A stretch of 64,000 nt of DNA, from positions 893,501 to 957,500 of the forward strand of contig NC_014720.1 of NCBI RefSeq assembly GCF_000166775.1. The letters run 5' to 3'. How positions within the stretch are numbered: the first letter of the stretch is position 1; each line of letters begins with the position of its first letter. Origin of the DNA: Caldicellulosiruptor kronotskyensis 2002 (GTDB lineage Bacteria; Bacillota; Thermoanaerobacteria; Caldicellulosiruptorales; Caldicellulosiruptoraceae). Of this stretch, positions 1 to 8,262 are shown one piece after another. The notes beneath the pieces were generated by a model. It saw nothing but the letters and a program-made list of their open reading frames with translations, had not been told where the DNA came from and searched no databases. The translations under genes and the position numbers were made by a program.

Positions 1-2
1 TT

Positions 3-368
3 GTTCAAAAATACAACTTAAATGAACTTTACAATGACTTTAATAAGAACCTTTCACAGGATTATGCAACCAAACTTATAACAAGAGTATTTGGTATTGA
101 TGTTGATAAAGTCAGAAACGGGAATCTGACAAGGCAAGAAGCGATATATATCCTGGCGAGGGTGTATGAACAGAAGACATCATCTTCGATTGACAACGTT
201 GTTATTACAAAGTCAACAAGCTTTGTGCCCGATGGGAGGTACAAAAAGTTTATCCTTGCTATGATGTCGCTTGGGATTGTAGATAACGATTTTGACCCTT
301 ATGAGACAATAAAGCTTGATGAGTTTGTTCACTATATAGTTAATCTTGAAAAGATTTTGAAATATTAA
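3..368 (+). CDS. C-terminal part of an SLH-domain surface protein (5' end outside window)
   Basis: An open frame runs from the left edge to the stop at 368, so only the last 121 residues or so are present. They read like the S-layer-homology fold: a helix with NLTRQEAIYILARVYEQK, then a loop, then a second helix with FILAMMSLGIVDNDFDP and KLDEFVHYIVNLEKIL. SLH domains tether proteins to secondary cell-wall polymer. The start codon and any signal peptide lie upstream of the window. The gene is followed after 19 bp by another exported surface protein in the same direction, which suggests one transcription unit. The SLH match is degenerate, so the family call is moderate. Confidence 0.6.
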   Translation, partial: VQKYNLNELYNDFNKNLSQDYATKLITRVFGIDVDKVRNGNLTRQEAIYILARVYEQKTSSSIDNVVITKSTSFVPDGRYKKFILAMMSLGIVDNDFDPYETIKLDEFVHYIVNLEKILKY

Positions 369-387
369 AAAATGGGTGAGTGACAAG

Positions 388-3300
388 ATGAAATCCATCG
401 CAATTAAAGTAGTTTCGATTTTCCTTTTAATATCTTTTTTGATTGCTTTGGTTCCCCAAAATCTAATAGCACAGCCTGCAATTGTTCTTCCTGCACCTCA
501 GGGTTTGAATATAGCAGTTGTAAATAATCTTCCGAGGATGGAAGTAGCTCAGGATGGAACTATAACACTTTATTTTTCTTGGCAATACAGTTATTCTGAC
601 TTTGATTACTTTGAGCTGTATCTTGGTGATGACCCTACAAGATTTCCTTATGGATATACCATATACAAAAACGACCCAAACCTCACAGGCTCAAACGGGA
701 GCTATACCTATAAGGTTCAAAGTCTTCCAAACGGGCAAAAGATTCCAAGCGGGACAATTTTTTATGCCAAGATAAGAAGTGTGAGGGTTTTGCAGGAGCA
801 GACGGGAAGTGTTGTTTATTACTCTTCATATTCAAACACTATTATGTTTTTGACACCTATCTTTGTTGAATGTTATACAAATGCTGAAGATGCCATTGAC
901 ATAGTCTGGGACGATGTTTACTATTCTGGCAAGAGAATAGATTATGACATATATTTATCAAAGGACATAAGTTTTACAACACCAACAAAGTATCAGATTG
1001 ATGGTGACAGGATAACCCTTCTTCAAAGCCAAAAACCGGGTGGAAGAGTTGAAATTCTGCCGGGCAGGAAACTCAAATATACAGCAGCAGGACTTTCGCC
1101 AAGCAGCCTTTACTATGTAAAAGTTTTACCGAGAAATTTGCCTCAAGAGGTAATCTGGCGTGACCCACAGACATACACACCACCAAATATTAGGGTAATT
1201 GGTGAGGCGGCAACATACATTCAGGCAGAGGCTCAGAGGATTGCTGACAATGTTGTGTGGCTCAGATGGGCAAAAGTGTCAATAGCTGAGAATGACTATG
1301 AGATTTACAAAGGTAGCAAAGACCAGATACCTACTTTGATTGGTACGGTTTCGGCAAACGAGTTTTTTGCTGTTGTGAGCTTAACAGACGATGTATTTTT
1401 CAGGATACAGGTTGATGTCTTTGATAGTTTCGGCAGAAAGGTGTCTATCAGGTCAAAAGACCTGTATGTTCATCCATATACACTGCCTTTTGCACCACCT
1501 GCAGCAGAAAATTTAACAGCTTTCCCAAAATCTCAAGATACAATCTCTTTGCGGTTCAAAATACCAACCGACAAAGAGGTTGTGTATGATTTTTATTACA
1601 AAAAGTATTCGGATAGCAATGCTGATTTTTCTCTCTATGTATCCAATTATCAGATGAAAAGTTCTGATGAGGAAAAGGATGAGAACAATCTTCCCACAGG
1701 ATATTATAGGTTTGACATCACAGGTCTTGAAAAAAACACTGTTTATGTTTTGAAGGTTGTGGTGAAGAAGAGGTTTTATGATTATGAACAGGGGACATAC
1801 ATTTACAAGGAATCAACCCCTGCTTTGACAATTTCATATACACTGTCAGGCGACATAACTCCGCCAACCACTCCAACCCTTTTGTCTGTTGTGTATACAA
1901 CTTACGACTCTGTAATTTTGTCATGGCAGCCTATAAATATTGCAGGTGTCCAGCCACCGACTGTGGACAGGAGCATCTTTTATGAGGTCAACTATGCAGT
2001 GTACCAGGATGGAATGGATATTACTAATCCAGAAAATCTTGATATAACAGGTTTTCAAAAGATAATACTTTCTGACTATCAGGTAGATCAAACGGGCAAG
2101 ATAGTTTTCAGGGTAAGCAGTCTTTTGCCAAACACAAGGTATGTATTTTTTGTAAGAGCGGTGAGAAAGATTGACAGTAGCGTTTATTATTCACTACCAT
2201 CTAATGTTGTAATGGCAACAACGCTAATAAAGTATAAAGTGCCGCTGCCTCCTACTGTTCCAGTTGTTGAAAATTTGAACGTTGTGACAACAACGTATAA
2301 CTCTGCCCTGCTTTCATGGAGCTACATAGAGAATGTATATTTTGAAATTCAGGTATCAGAAGACATCAAAAACGCAAATGCCTGGCAGGTTGTATCTGAC
2401 AGTTTTAAACCATCTATAAAAGAGGTTGATTACACCACCGGCCTTTGTTATTTCACAGTTCAAAACTTGAAACCTGATACTCTTTACTATTTTAGGGTAA
2501 GAGCATATATAATCAAAGACAATCAGAAAGTGTATTCAGAGTTTAGCAGTCCTGTTTTTGCCAGGACACAAAAGGTACCACCTCCAAAAACACCAATTGC
2601 TTTTGGTATAAAAGAGTATGGAAAGGATTATGCCATTTTTGTTTGGGAGATTGCCGAGACAGGAAGAAAATATGTCATAGAGATAGCTGACAATATTTCA
2701 TTTTCAAACTCCCAGAAATACACAACCGACACAGATGCGACAGAGTATAAAGTAACAGGCTTGAAACCCAACACAAGGTACTGGGCAAGACTTTTTGCTA
2801 TAGCTTCTGACGGTCAGCTATCCCAGTCAACTGAAATTATCTCTTTTGTAACCAAAAAGGATGTGAGCGAGTACACAGGTGTGTTTGATACTGTACAGGA
2901 CACAACTCCGCCATTTGTGACAGTAGAGGACCCTGCAAGTGGCAGGATGATAATAGAGATTACCTATAGATATGTCAATGAGTCTTTGGACTCAAAGCCT
3001 GTTTTAATTGATTTTACAAAGAGAACAAGTTCATCTATTTTTCAGTTTGTGATAAAAATAAGATACGATGTTTTAAAAGCACTTGTTAAGCTCAATAAAG
3101 ATTGCTTTGTCACATTAGATGGAGCGTCTTCGCAGTTCAATTTTGCTTCCATCGACAGTAGCGACATAAATAAACTGACAGTGTCTGGCGTATCACCCTC
3201 AAGTATTTATACTGAACTGATATTTATAAGAGCATCTGACAAATATAACGTTAAAGATGCTATCTCTGAAGTGTATGATATCAGATACACAGCTTCAAGC

Positions 3301-3993
3301 CTGACAAAGCAGATTGGAATATCATATTTTCCAATGCCAATTAAAATTTCACTCATAAACAGAGAGCCGTGGTCTGCTGCGATACCATATGTTTTTGATT
3401 TGACCTCTCTTTCTTGGAAAGAACCAGAAAACGCTGTGTTTGCAAGTGACAATAAAAGTGTGACCTTTAATTTGCAAACACCTCAGGCAGTTGTGATTGT
3501 AAGAAAAGGCTTTTACAGAGATATAATTTCAAGCAGCTATGCAACAAAACTTTACAATCTTTTTAAGACTATTGCCAGCGATGATACAAGCGATACAATA
3601 GGAATAAAAAACGCTGTGTCAAAACAGGAACTTGCCTCTTTTTTGGTATATTTTGCAGAGAAGAAGAGACTCTACAGGTTTGAGATAATTGATGAGTATA
3701 TTAAAAAAGCGTACAAGGCAGGACTAATTGAAAATACTCAGGACAATTCTTTTCTGACAAAAGAAGCTGCTGTAGATATGATAGTAAAGTTTTATGAGAT
3801 TTACACTGGCAATGAAATCTCAGCAGACAATGTTACATGGACAAAACTTTCTGCCAGCGACAAATATATTTTGTCATTGAAAAAAGCATACAAGATGGGT
3901 TGGCTTTTTGATTATGTTACCTTCAATCCCAAAGAAACAGCCACAAGAGAATATGTTTTAGCCTTTTTCTATTACGTTGTTTCAAGTATGTAA
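388..3993 (+). CDS. Exported fibronectin type III repeat protein with degenerate C-terminal SLH region
   Basis: 1201 residues from ATG 388, preferred over GTG 376 because GGGTGA lies 8-9 bases ahead of it. The N-terminus MKSIAIK followed by a hydrophobic run and LIAQPA is a signal peptide. Residues about 30-830 hold roughly seven fibronectin-III-like modules; the clearest share the VTTTYNSALLSW / VYTTYDSVILSW strand and the LKPDTLYYFRVRA or LPNTRYVFFVRA strand. About 850-1080 is unassigned. The last 120 residues (TKEAAVDMIVKFYEIY, ETATREYVLAFFYYV) resemble worn SLH domains. The protein is probably an adhesive or scaffolding cell-surface protein. It sits between two other SLH-like genes. No catalytic domain was recognised. 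Confidence 0.8.
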   Translation: MKSIAIKVVSIFLLISFLIALVPQNLIAQPAIVLPAPQGLNIAVVNNLPRMEVAQDGTITLYFSWQYSYSDFDYFELYLGDDPTRFPYGYTIYKNDPNLTGSNGSYTYKVQSLPNGQKIPSGTIFYAKIRSVRVLQEQTGSVVYYSSYSNTIMFLTPIFVECYTNAEDAIDIVWDDVYYSGKRIDYDIYLSKDISFTTPTKYQIDGDRITLLQSQKPGGRVEILPGRKLKYTAAGLSPSSLYYVKVLPRNLPQEVIWRDPQTYTPPNIRVIGEAATYIQAEAQRIADNVVWLRWAKVSIAENDYEIYKGSKDQIPTLIGTVSANEFFAVVSLTDDVFFRIQVDVFDSFGRKVSIRSKDLYVHPYTLPFAPPAAENLTAFPKSQDTISLRFKIPTDKEVVYDFYYKKYSDSNADFSLYVSNYQMKSSDEEKDENNLPTGYYRFDITGLEKNTVYVLKVVVKKRFYDYEQGTYIYKESTPALTISYTLSGDITPPTTPTLLSVVYTTYDSVILSWQPINIAGVQPPTVDRSIFYEVNYAVYQDGMDITNPENLDITGFQKIILSDYQVDQTGKIVFRVSSLLPNTRYVFFVRAVRKIDSSVYYSLPSNVVMATTLIKYKVPLPPTVPVVENLNVVTTTYNSALLSWSYIENVYFEIQVSEDIKNANAWQVVSDSFKPSIKEVDYTTGLCYFTVQNLKPDTLYYFRVRAYIIKDNQKVYSEFSSPVFARTQKVPPPKTPIAFGIKEYGKDYAIFVWEIAETGRKYVIEIADNISFSNSQKYTTDTDATEYKVTGLKPNTRYWARLFAIASDGQLSQSTEIISFVTKKDVSEYTGVFDTVQDTTPPFVTVEDPASGRMIIEITYRYVNESLDSKPVLIDFTKRTSSSIFQFVIKIRYDVLKALVKLNKDCFVTLDGASSQFNFASIDSSDINKLTVSGVSPSSIYTELIFIRASDKYNVKDAISEVYDIRYTASSLTKQIGISYFPMPIKISLINREPWSAAIPYVFDLTSLSWKEPENAVFASDNKSVTFNLQTPQAVVIVRKGFYRDIISSSYATKLYNLFKTIASDDTSDTIGIKNAVSKQELASFLVYFAEKKRLYRFEIIDEYIKKAYKAGLIENTQDNSFLTKEAAVDMIVKFYEIYTGNEISADNVTWTKLSASDKYILSLKKAYKMGWLFDYVTFNPKETATREYVLAFFYYVVSSM

Positions 3994-4029
3994 TAAAAAA
4001 TATTGTTGACAAGAAGGTGATAAAGCAAG

Positions 4030-4863
4030 ATGAAAGGTTTTCAAAAAGCTCTAATTTGTTTGATTTTAGCGGCAGTCATTTTATGGCAACAAAAAATTTT
4101 TGCAGCAGATGTATTTTGTAGGGTTGAATACTACGTTAATGGAACGAACAATATGCAAGTTGTGCTATATTCAAAGACAAACAAGAGCTACTATGTAAAG
4201 GGATTTACAAGAGATTCAGATAGACAGCTAACAGTTTATTTTTCTGACAAAAAAACTTTTTCGTCTGAGTCAAATTCGGTTTTGATTCCGCAGAGCATGT
4301 TTATCCTGCCGGTTAGAGTAATTCTTATGCCTTCTGATGGTTCTTTGCTGTTTAGTGACATTAAAAATTCACCATACAAAGACCATATTTTATATCTTGC
4401 AAGTATTGGAAAGATTGATGGATATAAAGATGGTACTTTTAGACCGAAAAATATTGTTACCCGTCAGGAGTTTGTAAAGTTTTTTGTAAATGTATTTGAT
4501 ATAAAAATAGAAAAGAACATCAAAAAGTATTCTTTTTCAGATATTCAAAACTGCTGGGCAAAATCTGAGATAGAAACTCTTTATAAGATGGGAATTATCA
4601 CAGGGATAAAAGATAAACAAAATAGGCTCGTTTTCAAGCCAAACGATGGAGTTACGTATGAGCAGGCATTTGCAATTTTGGCAAGGTATCTTAAACTTAA
4701 ATCTACCTCAAAAAATGATTATAAGTCGTGGGCGAATCAGTATATAAATGCTTTTGTGGACAATCGACTTATAAATGCCGACGAGATAAAAGGTTTAAAA
4801 TTAAATAGTTTTGCAACAAGAGAGTGGGTTGCATACATTTTGAGCAAGGCTGTATTTAAATAG
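4030..4863 (+). CDS. SLH-domain exported protein
   Basis: 277 residues with a signal peptide (MKGFQKALICLILAAVILW...FAADV). About residues 110-170 form a good SLH domain: FSDIKNSPYKDHILYLASIGKIDGYKDGTFRPKN followed in the next helix by TRQEFVKFFVNVF. A second copy follows at about 175-230 (FSDIQNCWAKSEIETLYKMGIITG, TYEQAFAILARYL) and a weaker third at the C-terminus. Such modules bind pyruvylated secondary cell-wall polymer. The N-terminal 80 residues (EYYVNGTNNMQVVLYSKTNKS) are unassigned. The gene starts 36 bp after the fibronectin-III gene and probably ends this surface operon. Confidence 0.8.
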   Translation: MKGFQKALICLILAAVILWQQKIFAADVFCRVEYYVNGTNNMQVVLYSKTNKSYYVKGFTRDSDRQLTVYFSDKKTFSSESNSVLIPQSMFILPVRVILMPSDGSLLFSDIKNSPYKDHILYLASIGKIDGYKDGTFRPKNIVTRQEFVKFFVNVFDIKIEKNIKKYSFSDIQNCWAKSEIETLYKMGIITGIKDKQNRLVFKPNDGVTYEQAFAILARYLKLKSTSKNDYKSWANQYINAFVDNRLINADEIKGLKLNSFATREWVAYILSKAVFK

Positions 4864-4890
4864 AAACAGTAACTTTGCATAATTTTGATA

Positions 4891-4918
4891 TTGATAAAAT
4901 TCAAAATAGATGTATAAT
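4891..4918 (+). promoter_or_regulatory. Probable sigma-A promoter of the amino-acid ABC operon
   Basis: TTGATA at 4891-4896 and TATAAT at 4913-4918, with a 16-bp spacer, lie about 50 bp ahead of the binding-protein start. The ribosome binding site GAAAGGGGA precedes ATG 4967. Confidence 0.6.
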
Positions 4919-4966
4919 TATTAAGGTATGTTTATAAATTAAATCAACGAAAGGGGATATTTATAA

Positions 4967-5767
4967 ATGTATAAAAAAGCCTTAGCATTGGTTTTATTAA
5001 TAGCTCTTTTCATTCCGTTTCTAAGCGGATGTGCTTCAAATGACCAAAACATGACAACCTTAGAAAAGATAAAAAAGACCAAAGAGTTTGTTGTTGGTAT
5101 GGACAACACATTTCCACCAATGGAATTTACTGATGATAACAACAACACAGTGGGATTTGATGTAGACTTAGCAAACGAAATAGCAAAAAAGCTTGGTGCA
5201 AAGCTAAAGATTGTTGCTGTTGACTGGAGTGGAATCCAGAGCGCATTAAAATCCAAAAAGTTTGATGCAATTATTTCATGCTTTAGTATAACAGATGAGA
5301 GAAAGAAAGCTTTCAATTTAGCAGGGCCATATCTTTACATTCGTCAGGTTATTGCTGTGAAAAAGGGTGACAGCTCCATCAAAAATTTTGAAGATTTAAA
5401 AGGGATTAAGATAGGCGTTCAAGCAAACACAACAGGTGACAATGCTGTTCAAAAGATGAAGTTTATAAACTATGAAAAGGATGTCACACGATACGAAAGA
5501 ATAACTGATGCTTTCAACGACCTTGACATTGGGAGAATAAAAGCAGTTGTGATAGACAGTGTTGTTGCTTACTATTATAAAAAACAAAATCCTGAAAAGT
5601 TTGACATAGCACCTGCACAGCTTGAAAGAGAACCTGTGGGAATAGCTTTAAGAAAAGAGGACAAGGACCTGTACAATGAAATCCAAAAGATTTTAGACCA
5701 GTTAAAAAAGGACGGGACTATTGCGAAAATATCTGAAAAATGGTTTGGAGAAGACATAACAAAATAA
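4967..5767 (+). CDS. Polar amino-acid ABC transporter, substrate-binding lipoprotein
   Basis: 266 residues. The signal peptide ends in the lipobox LSGC, so the mature protein is lipid-anchored on the outer face of the membrane. The SBP family 3 signature is clear: FVVGMDNTFPPMEF, then NTVGFDVDLANEIAKKLG, KLKIVAVDWSGIQSAL, KFDAIISCFSITDERKK and DLKGIKIGVQANTTG. This family binds glutamine, histidine, arginine or cystine; the exact ligand cannot be read from the sequence. The permease and ATPase follow directly, giving a complete importer. Confidence 0.9.
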   Translation: MYKKALALVLLIALFIPFLSGCASNDQNMTTLEKIKKTKEFVVGMDNTFPPMEFTDDNNNTVGFDVDLANEIAKKLGAKLKIVAVDWSGIQSALKSKKFDAIISCFSITDERKKAFNLAGPYLYIRQVIAVKKGDSSIKNFEDLKGIKIGVQANTTGDNAVQKMKFINYEKDVTRYERITDAFNDLDIGRIKAVVIDSVVAYYYKKQNPEKFDIAPAQLEREPVGIALRKEDKDLYNEIQKILDQLKKDGTIAKISEKWFGEDITK

Positions 5768-5784
5768 AATAGAGGTGGCATGAA

Positions 5785-6447
5785 TTGACCGAAATAGTCA
5801 TAATAAAATACTTTCCTGTTCTTTTGAAAGCAAGCGTTGTTACAATTGAACTTACTGCGATTGCAGTTACAATTGGGCTTGTGTTTGGACTGGTTGCAGC
5901 TCTTTTTAGAATTTCTAAAATAAAGCTTTTGAATTATATTGGCAGCTTTTATGTATGGCTTTTCAGAGGTACACCACTGCTTTTGCAGATATTCTTTATT
6001 TACTATGGTCTTCCCAAAATTGTTCCTGCTCTGACACTGCCAGCGTTTTTAGCTGGTGCAATTGCTCTGATTATAAATTCTGGTGCTTACACTGCAGAGA
6101 TAATAAGAGCAGCAATTCTGTCAATTGACAGAGGGCAATATGAAGCTGCAAAGGCTCTTGGTATGACATACCTTCAGACCATGAGATATGTAATTGTTCC
6201 TCAAACATACAAGAGATTGATACCACCAATTGGCAATGAGTTTATTGCGCTTTTGAAAGACTCTTCACTTGTGTCAACAATAGGAATGGTTGAGCTTATG
6301 CGCGCTGCACAATTAAAAGCGTCTGCAACAGGAAGGGACGCTGAAATTTATTTAGCTGCACTTGTGATATATTTGGCTCTTACTACAGTTTTTTCTACAA
6401 TATTTAATTGGCTTGAAAAGAGGCTGGGGAAGTATGAACAACGGTAA
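5785..6447 (+). CDS. Polar amino-acid ABC transporter, permease (HisM/GlnP type)
   Basis: 220 residues from TTG 5785, chosen because AGGTGG lies 6 bases ahead; no ATG fits. Several hydrophobic helices are visible. The cytoplasmic EAA loop [33 protein letters not shown] contacts the ATPase. [21 protein letters not shown] is the hallmark of the His/Glu/Gln/Arg permease family. The gene overlaps the start of the ATPase gene by 14 bp, so the two are translationally coupled. Confidence 0.92.
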   Translation: MTEIVIIKYFPVLLKASVVTIELTAIAVTIGLVFGLVAALFRISKIKLLNYIGSFYVWLFRGTPLLLQIFFIYYGLPKIVPALTLPAFLAGAIALIINSGAYTAEIIRAAILSIDRGQYEAAKALGMTYLQTMRYVIVPQTYKRLIPPIGNEFIALLKDSSLVSTIGMVELMRAAQLKASATGRDAEIYLAALVIYLALTTVFSTIFNWLEKRLGKYEQR

Positions 6448-7225
6448 TGCAGTAAATAACAATAGTAAAAAGATAATAATTGCAAAAGAGATTGTTAAAT
6501 ATTTCGGGCACAATCTTGTGCTGGACAAGGTGTCCTTAGAGGTAAACAGAGGAGAGGTTGTGGTTATAATAGGTCCGTCTGGATCTGGCAAGAGCACTTT
6601 CTTGCGCTGCCTTAACCATTTAGAGAGAATCAATTCAGGGTATATTGAAATTGACGGGTTTGTCATCGAAGACAAGGGGCTGCATGAAAAACATAAAAAA
6701 CATAGCTCGAAAGAGATAGCAAGATTTTGTTCACAGATAGGCATGGTATTTCAAAGATTTAACCTATTTCCTCACATGACAGCACTTGAGAACGTTATAA
6801 TTGGACCTGTTGTTGTAAATAAAATGAAAAAAGAAGAAGCTGTTGAACTTGGAATGGAGCTTCTTGAAAAGGTGGGGCTTAAAGATAAGGCAGATTCATA
6901 CCCTGCTCAGCTTTCTGGTGGACAGCAGCAAAGAGTTGCAATTGCCAGAGCTTTAGCTATGAAACCAAAAGTAATGCTGTTTGATGAACCGACATCTGCA
7001 CTTGACCCTGAACTTGTGGGTGAGGTTTTGAATGTTATGAAAGAGCTGGCAAGGGAAGGTATGACAATGCTTGTTGTGACTCATGAGATGGGATTTGCAA
7101 GAGAGGTTGCAGATAGAGTTGTTTTTATGGATAAAGGGAAGATTGTGGAAGAAGGATTGCCTGAAGAAATTTTCACAAATCCAAAACAAGAGAGGACAAG
7201 ACAGTTTTTACAAAAGATACTGTAA
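6434..7225 (+). CDS. glnQ: Polar amino-acid ABC transporter, ATP-binding protein (GlnQ type)
   Basis: 263 residues from ATG 6434; GGGGAAG sits just ahead, whereas a start further upstream has no binding site. Walker A is GPSGSGKST, the Q-loop follows [11 protein letters not shown], the signature is LSGGQQQRV, Walker B is [12 protein letters not shown] and the switch histidine is in VTHEMGF. It energises import with the preceding lipoprotein and permease. The start lies inside the permease gene. GlnQ is a family label; the substrate is not proven. Confidence 0.9.
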   Translation: MNNGNAVNNNSKKIIIAKEIVKYFGHNLVLDKVSLEVNRGEVVVIIGPSGSGKSTFLRCLNHLERINSGYIEIDGFVIEDKGLHEKHKKHSSKEIARFCSQIGMVFQRFNLFPHMTALENVIIGPVVVNKMKKEEAVELGMELLEKVGLKDKADSYPAQLSGGQQQRVAIARALAMKPKVMLFDEPTSALDPELVGEVLNVMKELAREGMTMLVVTHEMGFAREVADRVVFMDKGKIVEEGLPEEIFTNPKQERTRQFLQKIL

Positions 7226-7270
7226 TTATGGTTTTGTTAAAATGTTTAAAATTTGATAGAAATAATAAGA

Positions 7271-7305
7271 GGGCTGTCTTTTGGGTTTTAGTGGCAGCCC
7301 TTTTT
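7271..7305 (+). terminator. Rho-independent terminator after the ABC operon
   Basis: GGGCTGTC (7271-7278) pairs with GGCAGCCC (7293-7300), one G-U pair included, followed by TTTTT. It separates the ATPase gene from the EamA gene. The next frame is open through it, but translation starts at 7348. Confidence 0.85.
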
Positions 7306-7347
7306 AGCTTGATAGAAAAGATTTTTATACAGAAAGGAAGAAAAAAC

Positions 7348-8259
7348 TTGAGTGGGAAACGAAAGATTTTAGCAGATGCCATTTTGCTTTTTGTTACAAT
7401 GGTATGGGGAAGTTCGTTTGTACTCATGAAAAACACAGTTTTAGATATGAACCCAGTGGCATTTTTGGCTGTCAGATTTACACTTGCCTGGCTGATAGTT
7501 TTAGTAATATTCTGGAAAAATCTAAGAGGGTTGAAATTAAGGGAAGTTCTTTATGGTAGTATCATTGGATTTTTTCTATTTAGTGGGATGCTATTGCAGG
7601 TTATAGGACTAAAATATACGTATGCATCAAAATCAGCTTTTATAACTGGGCTGACTGTCATCTTGGTTCCTGTATTTGTAGCTCTGATTGAGAGAAAGAT
7701 ACCCAAAATTAATGTTACTGCCGGGGTAGTGTTGGCTTTTGCTGGGCTTTGGCTTTTAAGTGGTACAAAATTTTCAAATTTTAATTTTGGTGATTTTCTT
7801 ACCCTTCTTGCTGACCTTGGGTTTGTGTTTCAAATTATCTTTATTGACATATTCACCGCAAAAGATAATATAAATACAATAAACATTGCAATTTTTCAGC
7901 TGATGAGCGCAGCTTTTTTATATATAATATTTTCAATGATATTTGGTCTCAACCTTACAAATATTAAAATAAATCTAATAGCTATTGTTACTATTTTGAT
8001 AACAGGTATTTTAGGGACAGCGTTGGCGTTTACTGCTCAAGTGTTTGTCCAGAAATACACAACACCCACTCATACGGCACTCATTTTTTCTGCTGAGCCT
8101 GTTTTTGGTGCAATTTTTTCTGCCATAATACCGTCTGGACCAAACAACACAACTGAGATTTTACCTTTGATTTCTTATGTAGGATGTGGTTTAATCTTAA
8201 TTGGGATGGTTGTAGCTGAACTGAACTTTGACAAAAATCTTGATATGGAGTTGAGTTAA
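7348..8259 (+). CDS. EamA/DMT-superfamily membrane transporter
   Basis: 303 residues from TTG 7348, which has AAAGGAAG 7 bases ahead. Earlier in-frame starts would translate through the upstream terminator hairpin and are rejected. About ten hydrophobic helices form two EamA halves; FVTMVWGSSFVLMKN in helix 1 and TALIFSAEPVFGAIFSAI near the end are typical. Family members export amino acids or other metabolites; the substrate here is unknown. Only 3 bp separate its stop from the next start, so the beta-CASP gene is probably co-transcribed. Confidence 0.85.
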   Translation: MSGKRKILADAILLFVTMVWGSSFVLMKNTVLDMNPVAFLAVRFTLAWLIVLVIFWKNLRGLKLREVLYGSIIGFFLFSGMLLQVIGLKYTYASKSAFITGLTVILVPVFVALIERKIPKINVTAGVVLAFAGLWLLSGTKFSNFNFGDFLTLLADLGFVFQIIFIDIFTAKDNINTINIAIFQLMSAAFLYIIFSMIFGLNLTNIKINLIAIVTILITGILGTALAFTAQVFVQKYTTPTHTALIFSAEPVFGAIFSAIIPSGPNNTTEILPLISYVGCGLILIGMVVAELNFDKNLDMELS

Positions 8260-8262
8260 AAA